Assembly (NCBI RefSeq): GCF_004363175.1
Contig: NZ_SNYR01000002.1
Location: 248,001-312,000, forward strand
Source: Maritalea mobilis
GTDB lineage: Bacteria; Pseudomonadota; Alphaproteobacteria; Rhizobiales; Devosiaceae
Length of the DNA: 64,000 bases
Direction: 5' to 3'
Part shown: one piece after another, positions 26,005 through 35,489 of the stretch
How the letters are laid out: every line of letters begins with the position of its first letter
Numbering within the stretch: the first letter of the stretch is position 1
The notes under the pieces: model-generated
Databases searched by the model: none
The model's input: only the letters and a program-made list of their open reading frames with translations
What the model was told of the DNA's origin: nothing
Translations under genes and position numbers: made by a program

Positions 26005-26298
26005 ATGTTTATCTTGCGCAGTTCATTCTGGCTCGTGATCGGATTTTTGGTGATCAAACCTTTTGCTTTTGAACCCGAGCAGGCCGGGAAGGCTTTGGCG
26101 AGTGCCGCTGTGAATAGCGCCTCCGAATTTGTGGTTCAAAATGCAGATCAGCTCGACTGTACCGATATTGGTTGCAACAGCGTAAAGACCCTTGTTGTTG
26201 CCAGTGCTTTGGCCTCCAAGCCAGTTACTGAGCCTGTACAATTTGATGGAATGGCTACATTTCCCGTGCCGCCACCACGTCCAGATTGGGCAGGTTAA
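26005..26298 (+). CDS. Small membrane or secreted protein, DUF5330-like
   Basis: The 97-residue protein opens with FILRSSFWLVIGFLVIKPF, a signal or membrane segment typical of DUF5330-like rhizobial proteins, has a Cys pair (DCTDIGC) near residues 51-57, and ends in a Pro-rich tail. A GGGGG site precedes the ATG. It is followed by two hairpins, the second being a strong terminator. Function unknown. Confidence 0.6.
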   Translation: MFILRSSFWLVIGFLVIKPFAFEPEQAGKALASAAVNSASEFVVQNADQLDCTDIGCNSVKTLVVASALASKPVTEPVQFDGMATFPVPPPRPDWAG

Positions 26299-26354
26299 CT
26301 GAATAAAAGACCGCATCACTTCCCCGATGCTACTCCAAAATGCGGTCTTATTCT

Positions 26355-26393
26355 GAGCCGTGCACCTTCCCCGGGTGCCACGGCTCTTTTTTT
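26355..26393 (+). terminator. Strong intrinsic terminator before sufE
   Basis: GAGCCGTG pairs with CACGGCTC (26355-26362 and 26379-26386), with a further inner CACC/GGTG pairing, and seven T residues follow. A separate hairpin with perfect 10-bp arms (26307-26316 and 26340-26349) lies just upstream and has no T-run. Together they end the small DUF5330-like gene. Confidence 0.9.
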
Positions 26394-26454
26394 ATGTGTG
26401 CGTCTGGCCAAACCAGTTTGATTTAGCTATCAAATCGAGGACAAGGAGTGCGCC

Positions 26455-26865
26455 ATGACATTTGATGAGATTAAAGAAAATCTTGAATTTTTGGACGATT
26501 GGGAAGATCGCTATAAATATGTCATTGAACTAGGCCAGTCCCTGCCCGCGCTAGATGAAAGCGCCTATGTCCCTGCCAACAAAGTTGAAGGGTGCGTGTC
26601 TCAGGTTTGGCTGTTGCCGGAATTTGAAAATCGCGATGGCAAAGATGTACTTGTTTTACATGGCGATAGCGATGCGATGATCGTGAAGGGTCTTGTGGCA
26701 ATTGTTATCGCATATTTTTCTGGACACAGCGCCAGCGAGATTGCCGAACTTGATGCACAGCGCGATTTTGCTGCTATCGGGCTGCAAGAACATTTGACCA
26801 CCCAGCGCGCGAATGGGCTTAAAGCCATGATCAAACGGGTGGAATCATTGGCGGCAGCGGGTTAA
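26455..26865 (+). CDS. sufE: SufE sulfur-transfer protein
   Basis: The 136-residue protein is SufE. The sulfur-accepting Cys is C47 in VEGCVSQVW. SufE takes persulfide sulfur from the cysteine desulfurase SufS for iron-sulfur cluster assembly. The ATG is preceded by an AAGGAG site. The suf operon itself is not here, so the gene is a stand-alone copy, which is common in this group. Confidence 0.95.
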   Translation: MTFDEIKENLEFLDDWEDRYKYVIELGQSLPALDESAYVPANKVEGCVSQVWLLPEFENRDGKDVLVLHGDSDAMIVKGLVAIVIAYFSGHSASEIAELDAQRDFAAIGLQEHLTTQRANGLKAMIKRVESLAAAG

Positions 26866-26883
26866 GTCGCAACCGCCAATCGT

Positions 26884-27615
26884 CTAGCTGATCTGTTTAG
26901 ACCAGTGTGGCGAAGCCAACTCGCCGATGCCCCAAATGGCGCCTAATTGATCCAGGCCAATTTTGACCACCAATTTGGCGCTTCTGCGCGGCCAGTTGCG
27001 TGTCGCTTCAATTTCTTGCAGACCTTTGCCAAACCCACAAATATCCATCAAAGCACTCATGCAATCAGGGGGCAATTGCTGGTACAAGCGTGCCAGTTCT
27101 TTGCGGGCGTCAGCCGCCATATCGCTAATATCATGTTGGCCACTACCCTTAGATTGCCCAAGGCTCATGCTTAAATCGCGATAATCCCGCGTGATTTTCG
27201 GCATCAGCATGGCCCGCTCAATCAATCGTTCCAGTCTATGGGCGGCTAAAATGTGGTCGGCGGACAATATCGCTTTTTTCGCATTGCGGCTAAACAGTCG
27301 GTTGAGTTGACCATTGCCGACTTGCGGCAGTTTGGTTAGATCAGATTGAACTGCATCCATTTGCGGTGCACCGGGATCAGGCTGTGCCAACCATAATTTC
27401 TGACGTCGCAGCCAATTCGATGCGTCGCTGGTGGTCTGCAACACTTGCTTTCTGCGCTGCAGCACGCCTTGGCTGACCAACGCATCAACAATATGGGCCT
27501 CTAAAGAGGCTTTTTGCGCGCGATGGTGCACTCTATGAAGCTGACCACATTCTTCAACTTGCCCACCCTTGTGGAGCAGGCTGACAAATCGCACTTGTCG
27601 TTTGATCTGTTGCAT
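26884..27615 (-). CDS. DUF6456 domain protein
   Basis: The 243-residue protein carries the C-terminal DUF6456 domain, seen in ELARLYQQLPPDCMSALMD followed by ICGFGKGLQEIEATRNWPRRS. An N-terminal helical region could be HTH-like. The ATG at 27615 shares one base with the stop of the DnaA-like gene (TGATG) and has GGAG 8 nt upstream; the GTG at 27624 would sit directly on GCGGA. The family is rhizobial and probably binds DNA together with its coupled partner (inference). Confidence 0.85.
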   Translation of the reverse strand: MQQIKRQVRFVSLLHKGGQVEECGQLHRVHHRAQKASLEAHIVDALVSQGVLQRRKQVLQTTSDASNWLRRQKLWLAQPDPGAPQMDAVQSDLTKLPQVGNGQLNRLFSRNAKKAILSADHILAAHRLERLIERAMLMPKITRDYRDLSMSLGQSKGSGQHDISDMAADARKELARLYQQLPPDCMSALMDICGFGKGLQEIEATRNWPRRSAKLVVKIGLDQLGAIWGIGELASPHWSKQIS

Positions 27616-28016
27616 CACCCGCACTCCGCAAATTGAGCTTGATTGTTAAGCGCAATCAATAATGTTCGTTCGAGGCAGCTCATTGCGCGCTCAAACTTCT
27701 TTTGCTCTCGCAAATCCTCAATGCGGCCGCAGGCGTAAGAGACTGTACGCCGATCCCGCGCAAAAAGTGCACCGGTATAGGTAAGCGAGCGTGGCAACAC
27801 CACATTGGTGAGATACATAGCCATTTGCCGTGCAAGGCAAATGTTAAAATCACCACGGGCCGGGCCGAGCAGTTCAGAAATATGCACCTGCCGCGCAGAC
27901 GCGACGAGATTAAGTACAAATTGTGCTTCGAAGTCTTTTTTCAAAAGCTCTAGAGTTGTAGGGTTTAGGTCAGTTTCGACCCGCATGTTAAAGCTGTAAA
28001 TTTGATAAATATGCAT
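27615..28016 (-). CDS. DnaA C-terminal-domain-like HTH protein
   Basis: The 133-residue protein resembles the DNA-binding domain IV of DnaA: ICLARQMAMYLTNVVLPRSLTYTGALFARDRRTV matches the ARQxAMYL...FGRDHSTV pattern. It has no AAA+ domain, so it is not an initiator but a stand-alone HTH regulator. The ATG at 28016 has GGGAAAG upstream. Just before it lie a perfect inverted repeat (28029-28050) and a consensus CtrA box (28081-28095). It is co-translated with DUF6456. Confidence 0.82.
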   Translation of the reverse strand: MHIYQIYSFNMRVETDLNPTTLELLKKDFEAQFVLNLVASARQVHISELLGPARGDFNICLARQMAMYLTNVVLPRSLTYTGALFARDRRTVSYACGRIEDLREQKKFERAMSCLERTLLIALNNQAQFAECG

Positions 28017-28028
28017 GATCTTTCCCAA

Positions 28029-28050
28029 TTATAGGTATATATTCCTATAA
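28029..28050. promoter_or_regulatory. Inverted repeat upstream of the DnaA-like HTH gene
   Basis: TTATAGG and CCTATAA form perfect 7-bp arms around an 8-nt AT-rich spacer, 13 nt upstream of the ATG at 28016. Position and symmetry suggest an operator or a promoter-overlapping binding site, possibly for the encoded protein itself. Confidence 0.5.
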
Positions 28051-28080
28051 CCTGAGTTGGAACCACCGGGGATAAGTTTA

Positions 28081-28095
28081 TTAAGTCAAAATTAA
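28081..28095. promoter_or_regulatory. Consensus CtrA box (TTAA-N7-TTAA)
   Basis: The exact TTAA-N7-TTAA pattern lies 65 nt upstream of the ATG of the DnaA-like HTH gene. CtrA is the master cell-cycle regulator of alphaproteobacteria and uses such sites. The surroundings are AT-rich, which raises the chance of a random match. Confidence 0.5.
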
Positions 28096-28174
28096 CGATT
28101 AGCGGTGTTATCGTAATATTTTCAATGCGTTAAACCGATTAACCCATTAGGCAAATGCAACCTAAAATAGTGCA

Positions 28175-28201
28175 CAAAAAAGGCTGGCGCGAAGCCAGCC
28201 T
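28175..28201 (-). terminator. Intrinsic terminator of mucR
   Basis: On the minus strand GGCTGGC and GCCAGCC (28182-28200) form a perfect 7-bp stem around a 5-nt loop, extended by one A-T pair, and are followed by six T residues. It lies 27 nt after the mucR stop. Confidence 0.92.
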
Positions 28202-28227
28202 CTTAAAAATTCTGCGCTAAAAACAGA

Positions 28228-28656
28228 TTATTTTCCTGCTTTACGCCCCAAGCCCATTTCGCGGGCCAAGCGAGAACGTGCTGCCGCATAGTTTGGCGCA
28301 ACCATTGGATAGTCGCTCGGCAAGCCCCATTTTTCGCGATATTCTTCAGGTGACAAATCATAATGCGTGCGCAAGTGGCGCTTCAATGATTTGAACTTCT
28401 TGCCATCTTCAAGGCAGATGATGTAATCAGGTGTAATTGATTTCTTCACTGGCACCGCTGGCTTGCGGTTTTCCTGCTCTGCTTCAGTTGGGCTTGTGGC
28501 CAATCCGGCCAAAGTTGCATGCACATCAGCAATCAATTTGGGCAAGTCTGCTTGGCTCACAGCATTGTTTGACACGTAAGCACTTACGATATCTGTGCTT
28601 AGTTCAATAATTTCAGATTTAAGCTCAACTTGATTATTATCTTGTTGCTCGTTCAT
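28228..28656 (-). CDS. mucR: MucR/Ros family zinc-finger transcriptional regulator
   Basis: The 142-residue protein is a MucR regulator: PDYIICLEDGKKFKSLKRHL followed by RTHYDLSPEEYREKWGLPSDYP forms the zinc-finger region, and the C-terminus ends in SRLAREMGLGR. As in many MucR proteins the first finger half has a single Cys, with the two His in RHLRTH. MucR represses exopolysaccharide, motility and cell-cycle genes in Rhizobiales, acting as an H-NS-like protein on AT-rich DNA. It has its own terminator and is monocistronic. Confidence 0.95.
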   Translation of the reverse strand: MNEQQDNNQVELKSEIIELSTDIVSAYVSNNAVSQADLPKLIADVHATLAGLATSPTEAEQENRKPAVPVKKSITPDYIICLEDGKKFKSLKRHLRTHYDLSPEEYREKWGLPSDYPMVAPNYAAARSRLAREMGLGRKAGK

Positions 28657-28811
28657 TATTTAACCATTTCCTGCAGATTGCTTCTATCTTAGCACATGCT
28701 AATATTTAACACTTTGATATTATGCAAAAGTAGAAAATGCAACCAACAAACTGGCTAAAGTTGCATATTTTTTCTTACAAACTGCGACAATTCGCCAAAA
28801 TTTCGCCAAGT

Positions 28812-29144
28812 TTATTTTGGGTCCATTTCATCAATTTTCGTAACTTTCGCAGGTTTATAGCCTGCAAAATATGCGGCACGGGCCAAAAGATGTGCAGATA
28901 TTGGCGCGGTGAGCAGCAAGAAGATAAAGCCGGCAAATGCCCGCAGCACAACTGAGCCTTCCAGAGAGGCCAAAGCAATAGCAAGAAAACCGAAGCCCGC
29001 ACCTAAAGTGCCAGCCTTTGAGGCGGCGTGCATGCGGGTGTAAAGATCTGGCAGGCGCAGCAAGCCAATGGCCGCGGCAAGCGAGAAGATGCCGCCGATG
29101 ATGAGAAAGATGCCAACGGCATAAGAAAGAATTTCATGCATCAT
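28812..29144 (-). CDS. mnhG: Mrp/Mnh antiporter subunit G
   Basis: The 110-residue subunit has three membrane helices and the signature [32 protein letters not shown] of MnhG/PhaG. It is the last gene of the operon and its ATG overlaps the MnhF stop (ATGA). The subunit is needed for the integrity of the Mrp Na+/H+ antiporter complex in the inner membrane. Confidence 0.95.
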   Translation of the reverse strand: MMHEILSYAVGIFLIIGGIFSLAAAIGLLRLPDLYTRMHAASKAGTLGAGFGFLAIALASLEGSVVLRAFAGFIFLLLTAPISAHLLARAAYFAGYKPAKVTKIDEMDPK

Positions 29145-29473
29145 TTTTGCGCCTCCCCTTCCAAGGTTTCATGCTCAAGTCGCTCTGCACGGATTTTCCA
29201 GCGTTGCAACACAAAGCGGGCAAATGCCACGGTGGCCAAAAAGCCGACAAGTGCCAACGAGATGGCAATGTCGAGATACAAGGCATAACCCGTTTTAATG
29301 GCGATCACCGCGATGTAACCAATGCCAATGGTGAGCAACATATCAAGCGCCAAAATACGATCTGGCAAGGTGGGACCAAGCAGGATGCGCACCAAGACAA
29401 ATAGGAAAGCGAGGCTGAGCAATCCTAAGGCGATATTGATCGCGAGTTCTAGGAATTCTACGCCGCTAATCAT
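29141..29473 (-). CDS. mnhF: Mrp/Mnh antiporter subunit F
   Basis: The 110-residue subunit has three membrane helices and the family segment [22 protein letters not shown]. Coupled at both ends by ATGA overlaps to mnhE and mnhG. A cytoplasmic charged tail follows the last helix. Part of the seven-subunit cation/proton antiporter. Confidence 0.95.
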   Translation of the reverse strand: MISGVEFLELAINIALGLLSLAFLFVLVRILLGPTLPDRILALDMLLTIGIGYIAVIAIKTGYALYLDIAISLALVGFLATVAFARFVLQRWKIRAERLEHETLEGEAQK

Positions 29474-29952
29474 TGTTCAAACACCTCGATAATCTTGGCT
29501 TCAAAGCCATTGGCGATATCTTTGATCATCTTCTTTTTGTCAGGCATTTCCAGTGCATGCACATAAAGGCTAGAGCGGTCTGGTGATACATCCACGCTCA
29601 ACGTGCCCGGCGTCAGGGTAATCAAATTGGCGAGCAAGGTGATTTCCGCATCTGACTTAGCTTTCAAGGGGAAAGCGATGATGGCTGGCTGAAGCTTTTT
29701 ATGCATGTTGGGTGAGAGCACAAGGATCAAAACTTTGATCGCACTCATCAGCAACTCATACAAAAACAATGCCGCGAGGGACAAGATTTTCGGGATCTTG
29801 CGCAGCAATTGCGCTTGTCCCACTTGCAGGCGGATCACCCACAAGGACATGCCACCAATCACAAAACCTAGGATCAGGTTTCCAAGTGAGAATGTGCCTG
29901 TAATTGCGGCCCATGTGAGGGCCAAAAGCACTGATATAAGCAATAGTGTCAT
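29470..29952 (-). CDS. mnhE: Mrp/Mnh antiporter subunit E
   Basis: The 160-residue protein has two or three N-terminal membrane helices and the MnhE hallmark [19 protein letters not shown] followed by LYVHALE. It starts 3 nt after mnhD. It is a structural subunit of the Mrp complex with a cytoplasmic C-terminal domain. Confidence 0.95.
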   Translation of the reverse strand: MTLLLISVLLALTWAAITGTFSLGNLILGFVIGGMSLWVIRLQVGQAQLLRKIPKILSLAALFLYELLMSAIKVLILVLSPNMHKKLQPAIIAFPLKAKSDAEITLLANLITLTPGTLSVDVSPDRSSLYVHALEMPDKKKMIKDIANGFEAKIIEVFEQ

Positions 29953-29955
29953 GGC

Positions 29956-31554
29956 TTACTCCTCTGCCGCTGAAAGGCTACCAAACACAGAGCCAACATA
30001 TTCGGCTGGCTCGTAAATGGCAAAGGCGGCGGTTGCCCCGGCTTTAAACAAGGGTTGAGGCACAAGGCCAGCAACCACGATAAAGGCCACCAACGCACCT
30101 GCGGGCAGTAGCCCCCAAACTTTGGCGCGCGTTGTGAGCGGACGTATCCGCTCGTTAATCTGCTCGGAGTTTGCCCCTTCGCGACCATCACGCCAGAAAA
30201 TGTGCGCCCAAAGGCGCGTGCCTGCAATTGAGGTGAGAATAGAGTTGAGCAAGATAAAGGCTACCAGCCAGAAATTGCCCACTTCAACACCTGCTTGCAC
30301 CAAAATCATTTTTGGCCAGAAGCCGAGGAATGGCGGCAAGCCCGCCACAGCAAACACCAGCACGATAAACAGAATGGAAAGCCAGCTATTGGCGCGATAA
30401 AGCCCGCCCAACTTGCGAATATCGCTTGTGCCGCCCATGCGCTCCACAAGGCCAACAACCAAATATAGCGCGGTCATCACCAGCATAGAGTTCACTGCAT
30501 ATGCCGCGAGGCCAAACACACCGGTTGGCGAACCAATGGCAAGGCCAGCCAACATGGCGCCGATGCCGCCTACGACCAAAAAGCCAAGTGCACGGCGCGC
30601 ATTGGTTTGCGCCATGGCGCCAAGTGGTGCGAGGATCAGCGTAAAGGCCGCTACGACCTCCATCACCAATTGCAATTGCGCGTGTGATTGTGGGATCAGC
30701 AGCAAGTGCGTCCGCACCAGCGCATACACACCTACTTTGGTGAGCAGGCCTGCAAAAACAGCTGATACTGCCGGGTCGGGCGCGTGGTAAGATGCGGGCA
30801 ACCAGGCATTCAGCGGAAATGCAGCACCTTTCATCGCAAAAGCGAGGAAGAACAGAGCAGCCACCGCATAGATCGCGCCGCTTTCCACTTGCGGCGCTTT
30901 AAGTGCGATATCAGCCATGTTCAATGTGCCTACAAGGCCGTATAGGAAGCCGATGGCGATCAGGAAAAATGTGGTCGCGAGGAAGTTCAAGAAACCATAT
31001 TTAACCGCACCATCAAGCTGAATTTTGCGTCCACCGATGATCAATAGGCCGAATGATGCGATCAGCATCACTTCGAACCAAACATAAAGGTTGAACAAAT
31101 CGCCTGTCAGGAAGCCGCCGGATACGCCAGTGAGCAACAGCAATAACAAAGAATGGTAGCCATATTTGTTTTCGCGTGTTTCCACTTCTGACTGCACAAA
31201 CAGAACCACAATCAACAAGATGAAGGCGCTGACCAAGGAGAACAAGGCGCTCAACGCATCTGCTGTGAGGCTGATGCCATAAGGGGGTAGCCAGTTACCC
31301 ATGGTCATGGTCAATGGGCCTTCAGCCTGCACCCGCATATAGAGCATGAAATTGGCAACCAAGGTGGCCAGCAAAATCACAAAGGCAAAAGGCGCCTGCC
31401 ATTCGGGGCGCTTCCGCGCCATAAGCAGCACCGCTGCGCCCAGCATAGGCAATGCGATGGGCCACACAATCACCCAATCTGCAACTGAGGTGACGCCCTC
31501 AATCATTGCGGGTGGCAAATCTAAATTTTTTGGCGTCGACGCGCTTCCTGCCAT
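29956..31554 (-). CDS. mnhD: Mrp/Mnh antiporter subunit D
   Basis: The 532-residue polytopic protein is a NuoN/NuoM-like subunit with about 14 membrane helices; conserved segments include LTGDLFNLYVWFEVMLIASF and KGAAFPLNAWLPASYHAPDP, with the Lys and Glu residues of the proton channel. It transports protons together with MnhA. A GGAG site precedes the ATG by 6 nt. About 20 N-terminal residues precede the first helix. Confidence 0.96.
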   Translation of the reverse strand: MAGSASTPKNLDLPPAMIEGVTSVADWVIVWPIALPMLGAAVLLMARKRPEWQAPFAFVILLATLVANFMLYMRVQAEGPLTMTMGNWLPPYGISLTADALSALFSLVSAFILLIVVLFVQSEVETRENKYGYHSLLLLLLTGVSGGFLTGDLFNLYVWFEVMLIASFGLLIIGGRKIQLDGAVKYGFLNFLATTFFLIAIGFLYGLVGTLNMADIALKAPQVESGAIYAVAALFFLAFAMKGAAFPLNAWLPASYHAPDPAVSAVFAGLLTKVGVYALVRTHLLLIPQSHAQLQLVMEVVAAFTLILAPLGAMAQTNARRALGFLVVGGIGAMLAGLAIGSPTGVFGLAAYAVNSMLVMTALYLVVGLVERMGGTSDIRKLGGLYRANSWLSILFIVLVFAVAGLPPFLGFWPKMILVQAGVEVGNFWLVAFILLNSILTSIAGTRLWAHIFWRDGREGANSEQINERIRPLTTRAKVWGLLPAGALVAFIVVAGLVPQPLFKAGATAAFAIYEPAEYVGSVFGSLSAAEE

Positions 31555-31563
31555 CGAACTCTC

Positions 31564-31941
31564 CTAATAGCTCAGTGGTGGCCGAGGGCTATCCTCAGGC
31601 TCTGCCACACGCATTGTGTCTGTATTGTCTGCGTCCAATTCCTGATAGGCGCGATAGGTCAGCACCAGCAGGAAGGCAAATAGTGAAAAGCCGATCACAA
31701 TCGCTGTAAGGATCAAGGCTTGCGGCAACGGATTGGCGATTGTTTCCAGCGGCGCATATTCACCACTTGGCACGATAGGTGGCACCTCGCGGGTGACGCG
31801 ACCAATGGTGAAGATCAGCAAGTTAACGCCGTTACCGATGATCGCGATGCCCAACAGCATGCGGATCAAAGAGCGGGACAACAGCAAATAAATGGCCACG
31901 GTAAAAAACAGGCCGATGAGAAACGAAAGTGCGATTTCCAT
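31564..31941 (-). CDS. mnhC: Mrp/Mnh antiporter subunit C
   Basis: The 125-residue NuoK-like subunit has three membrane helices with LLGIAIIGNGVNLLIFTIG and the ANPLPQALILTAIVIG signature. Its start shares one base with the MnhB stop (TAATG). The essential NuoK-like region is complete. Confidence 0.96.
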   Translation of the reverse strand: MEIALSFLIGLFFTVAIYLLLSRSLIRMLLGIAIIGNGVNLLIFTIGRVTREVPPIVPSGEYAPLETIANPLPQALILTAIVIGFSLFAFLLVLTYRAYQELDADNTDTMRVAEPEDSPRPPLSY

Positions 31942-32366
31942 TAGCGTGTCTCCTCATCTTCTTCCAGCGCCAACGCGATGGAGGAAATGGCTCCCACCAC
32001 CACGAGGTAAACCCCAATGTCGAACAGCATGGGGGTGGACAGTGCGAGCTCGCTGCCGTCGCTCAATTCGAGAAACAGCCACAGGCCTTTTAGAAATGGC
32101 GCTTCCACGAAAAGCGACATAAAGCCCGCGATAGCGGCGAGGAAAACACCAAGACCCGCGACAGCGATGGGGTGGAACACCAAGGCTTTGCGCACTTCAT
32201 CCACGCCAGCGGCGATGCCGTAAATGGCGATGGCTGATGCGGCGATAAGACCGCCAATAAAGCCCCCACCCGGCTCATTGTGGCCACGTAGCAAAACGAA
32301 AACGGAAAAGAGCACCATCAGTGCGGCCAGATAAGGCGCGACGGTTCTAAAGATCACGGTGTTCAT
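31941..32366 (-). CDS. mnhB: Mrp/Mnh antiporter subunit B
   Basis: The 141-residue protein has four membrane helices and the signature [20 protein letters not shown]. It is encoded as a separate gene, whereas in many alphaproteobacteria (PhaAB) this domain is fused to subunit A. Overlaps the MnhA stop as ATGA. Confidence 0.95.
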   Translation of the reverse strand: MNTVIFRTVAPYLAALMVLFSVFVLLRGHNEPGGGFIGGLIAASAIAIYGIAAGVDEVRKALVFHPIAVAGLGVFLAAIAGFMSLFVEAPFLKGLWLFLELSDGSELALSTPMLFDIGVYLVVVGAISSIALALEEDEETR

Positions 32367-34783
32367 GCGCGTGCTCCTTTGCTTCTGGCAATTGTCTTTT
32401 TCGGCGTACGTGGTTTAGGCGCACGCTTTTTGGCGGCCCCGATGCCACGCTTTATGCCACCGACGCGGATGCCGATCAGTGCCAAAATCGCAATCCCGGC
32501 TGTCATCACCACAGAGATTTCGCCCAACGTATCAAGTGCACGATAATCCACCAGAATGACGTTCACGATGTTGCGGCCATGCGCAATTGGCACACTTGTT
32601 TCGATAAAGAATTCTGACAGGCTTGTGTCCAGCTCGACGCTGAGCACCGCCAGCAACAGCGCAACGAAGCCAAAGCCACACACAATGGCGATTGCCCCAT
32701 CTCGCACCGCTTCCTCCAACACCCGAGAGTCGCGCTGATCCAGATGCAGGCGGGTCATCACCAACGCCAAGATCACCACTGACAAGGTTTCCACCATAAG
32801 CTGGGTGAAGCCCAAATCGGGTGCGCCAAACAGCAAGAAGATGATGGCAACCGCGAAGCCTTGAATGCCCAATGACACAATCGCCACCAGGCGGGTTTTT
32901 GCCAAGATCACCGCGATCAAACCGATTACGGCGATGGCCAAGATCGCCCATTCATAGAAGCGCAGATTTGGGAAGGCTGGCAGGTTTGGCAATGCATCTT
33001 GCATCACCAGCGGCGCAAACAACGCCCCTGCCAAACATACAAACACAAGGATCAAATAAAACTCCAACCGACCATGGTGGAAGAACCGTGTGACGGCATC
33101 CGCGAAACGGATCAGGCCGAACATAAATTGATCGAAGCCTTGGTCTGGCCCCCAGCGCCAAACATTGGCCACCCGACGCAAGAAGCTGCGAATGGCGTCG
33201 AGCTTATAAAATGCGAGGCCGCCCACAATCCATGTACCAACAGATAGGCCCAACAAGAGTGGGTCGAAATGCAATTTCAGATGGGTTTCAACCAGCTTTG
33301 CGTAGACCGCCGTTGCGGCAGGCGCGAAGAAGATTTCACCAACATCGCTGATGTAAAATCCTGCAGCAAAGCCCAGCACGCCAAGGATTATCGGTCCCCA
33401 AATCATGGATAATGGCGCTTCATGAGGTGATTTTGGCGTTTCCAGCTTTTCACCAAAGAATGGTTTGATCGCAATGGCCAAACCTGCGGCCATCATCAAT
33501 CCATTGCCGACAAGCGCCACCAAAACCAGCACCATGCTCCAAATATTTTCTGGACCAAACAGCAAATAGATTTCTTCTTTTGCGAAATAGCCAAGTGAAA
33601 CCGGGAAACCCGCCATGGAGATAGCAGCAAGTGCTGCGCCGATAAAGGTGAATGGCAGTTTGTAACGCAGGCCTGAGACCTCTGTCAGGTCACGCGTACC
33701 GCTTTCATGGTCGATTGCGCCGACCACCATAAACAAGCCGCCCTTATAAAAGGAGTGCGCAACCAAGAACAGCATAGCCGCCAAAATAGCCACCTTCTCG
33801 CTCAAACCCAACAGCATCACCAGCATGCCGAGCGAGCCCAATGTGGTGTAAGCCAACATCTGCTTCATATCTGTTTGCCGCAGCGCCATGATTGCGCCGG
33901 TCATCAGGGTGATGCCGCCAAATATTGGCAAGATCAGGTTCCACTGGTCCGTGCCGTTGAGCACAGGGCTCATCCGCGCCAGCAGATACACACCCGCTTT
34001 CACCATGGTTGCAGAGTGCAGATAGGCTGAAACAGGTGTTGGCGCTTCCATTGCGTTGGGCAACCAGAAATGGAAAGGCACTTGCGCTGATTTTGTGAAG
34101 GCGCCGCCAAGCACCAGCAGCAAAATCATCAGATAAAATGGGCTGTCGCGCAGCACATTTTGATCTGTAAGCAATGTGCTCAGTTCGCTATGGCCGCTCA
34201 CAGCAAAAATCATCAATAGGCCGAACAAGAGCAGCAAGCCGCCCCCGCCCGTAACCACAAGCGCCTGAATAGCGGCGCGGCGCGAGGCCTCTTTATTGTG
34301 ATTAAAGCCAATCAGCAAAAATGATGTGATGGATGTGAGTTCCCAAAACACGAACAGGGTGATGATGTTGTCTGCCAACACCAAGCCCAACATGGAGCCC
34401 ATGAACATCAGAATGAAAGAGAAAAACCGCCCCTGATGGCGGTGTCCGTTCAAATAACCACCTGAATAGGTGACGATAAATGTACCGATGCCGGAAATAA
34501 GCAGCGCAAAGAGCAGCGAAAGGCCGTCAACAAAGAAACTCAAATTGATGGGGAAGTGGAAATAGCGTCCATCCACCCACGAAATGGCGAAAGACTTAGT
34601 TTGCCCCTCTGCAATGTCGCCGATAAAGGTGGTCAGCACCAAAAAGATGGCAGCTGGCACGGTGGCCAAAATCCAGCCAGAGATTCCTTTGGCAAACCGA
34701 TTAACCCATGGCGCGAACAAGGCGGCCACAAACGGCGCCAGCGCAATCAGCAACAAGGCATGGTGATTTGGCAAGTCGGACAA
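32363..34783 (-). CDS. mnhA: Mrp/Mnh antiporter subunit A
   Basis: The 806-residue protein is the largest Mrp subunit. An NuoL-like domain (about residues 1-560) carries [38 protein letters not shown] and [23 protein letters not shown]-terminal region (about 590-770) holds the DUF4040-like membrane domain ([20 protein letters not shown]). It ends in a basic tail. The start is a TTG at 34783 with GGAG 8 nt upstream; a 19-bp inverted repeat lies 20 nt upstream. It is the first gene of the operon mnhABCDEFG. Confidence 0.96.
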   Translation of the reverse strand: MSDLPNHHALLLIALAPFVAALFAPWVNRFAKGISGWILATVPAAIFLVLTTFIGDIAEGQTKSFAISWVDGRYFHFPINLSFFVDGLSLLFALLISGIGTFIVTYSGGYLNGHRHQGRFFSFILMFMGSMLGLVLADNIITLFVFWELTSITSFLLIGFNHNKEASRRAAIQALVVTGGGGLLLLFGLLMIFAVSGHSELSTLLTDQNVLRDSPFYLMILLLVLGGAFTKSAQVPFHFWLPNAMEAPTPVSAYLHSATMVKAGVYLLARMSPVLNGTDQWNLILPIFGGITLMTGAIMALRQTDMKQMLAYTTLGSLGMLVMLLGLSEKVAILAAMLFLVAHSFYKGGLFMVVGAIDHESGTRDLTEVSGLRYKLPFTFIGAALAAISMAGFPVSLGYFAKEEIYLLFGPENIWSMVLVLVALVGNGLMMAAGLAIAIKPFFGEKLETPKSPHEAPLSMIWGPIILGVLGFAAGFYISDVGEIFFAPAATAVYAKLVETHLKLHFDPLLLGLSVGTWIVGGLAFYKLDAIRSFLRRVANVWRWGPDQGFDQFMFGLIRFADAVTRFFHHGRLEFYLILVFVCLAGALFAPLVMQDALPNLPAFPNLRFYEWAILAIAVIGLIAVILAKTRLVAIVSLGIQGFAVAIIFLLFGAPDLGFTQLMVETLSVVILALVMTRLHLDQRDSRVLEEAVRDGAIAIVCGFGFVALLLAVLSVELDTSLSEFFIETSVPIAHGRNIVNVILVDYRALDTLGEISVVMTAGIAILALIGIRVGGIKRGIGAAKKRAPKPRTPKKTIARSKGARA

Positions 34784-34802
34784 TGATCACTCTCCATTCG
34801 GC

Positions 34803-34821
34803 GCGCCAATATGTTTGGCGC
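34803..34821. promoter_or_regulatory. Inverted repeat upstream of the Mrp operon
   Basis: GCGCCAA and TTGGCGC form perfect 7-bp arms around a 5-nt spacer, ending 20 nt before the mnhA start codon. It could be an operator or an mRNA leader hairpin covering the ribosome site region. Nothing else in the 288-nt gap to msrB stands out. Confidence 0.45.
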
Positions 34822-35071
34822 AATCTTGCAATTTAGCGTCTTTTATTCCGCACTATTTCGAATCGCAGAAAAAAGTTAAACAATTTGACCCGGTCTGTAG
34901 GAAAACGACAAGGGCAAGTGCCGCTGAAACAACGGTTTTGCAGTGTTTTCGGATCAGCGAAATCAAAAATACGGTATAAACACCGTCACCTTTTTTGCAA
35001 AGACTTGATTGTTTCGCTTAGGCTCCCCAAATTAAAGCGTTACTGCCAACACAATTCTTTCCTGATTGAGT

Positions 35072-35485
35072 ATGTCAAACCCACCAAACGAGCAAAAGTC
35101 TGAGCAAGACTGGCAGCAAGAGCTGAGTGAGCTGGAATATTATGTGCTGCGCAAAAAGGGCACCGAGCGTGCCTTTTCGCATGCATATGACAAGCAAAGT
35201 GCGCCCGGCCAATATTTGTGCAAAGCTTGTGGGGCGCTGCTTTTTGCCGCACAGCATAAATATGATTCAGGCTCAGGTTGGCCCAGTTTTTATGACGAGG
35301 CGCAAGGTGGCGCAGTCGAACTACAAGCCCAGCGCACCTTTTTTTCGCGCAAAACAGAAATAATTTGCGGCAATTGCAAATCACATATTGGACATGTGTT
35401 TGAAGATGGGCCACAACCCACAGGAAAACGATATTGCACCAATGGAACCGCTTTGAACTTTGTGCCGCAACCGGAAGATGAGTGA
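35072..35485 (+). CDS. msrB: Peptide methionine (R)-S-oxide reductase
   Basis: The 137-residue enzyme reduces methionine-R-sulfoxide in proteins. The zinc-binding pairs are C50/C53 (CKAC) and C99/C102 (CGNC), the catalytic Cys is C122 in RYCTNGTALNF, and SGSGWPSFY is the substrate pocket. No signal peptide, so it is cytoplasmic. The start is the ATG at 35072; a TTG lies 6 nt earlier. Its end overlaps or abuts the peptidase gene, so the two are likely co-transcribed. Confidence 0.95.
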   Translation: MSNPPNEQKSEQDWQQELSELEYYVLRKKGTERAFSHAYDKQSAPGQYLCKACGALLFAAQHKYDSGSGWPSFYDEAQGGAVELQAQRTFFSRKTEIICGNCKSHIGHVFEDGPQPTGKRYCTNGTALNFVPQPEDE

Positions 35486-35489
35486 GATT

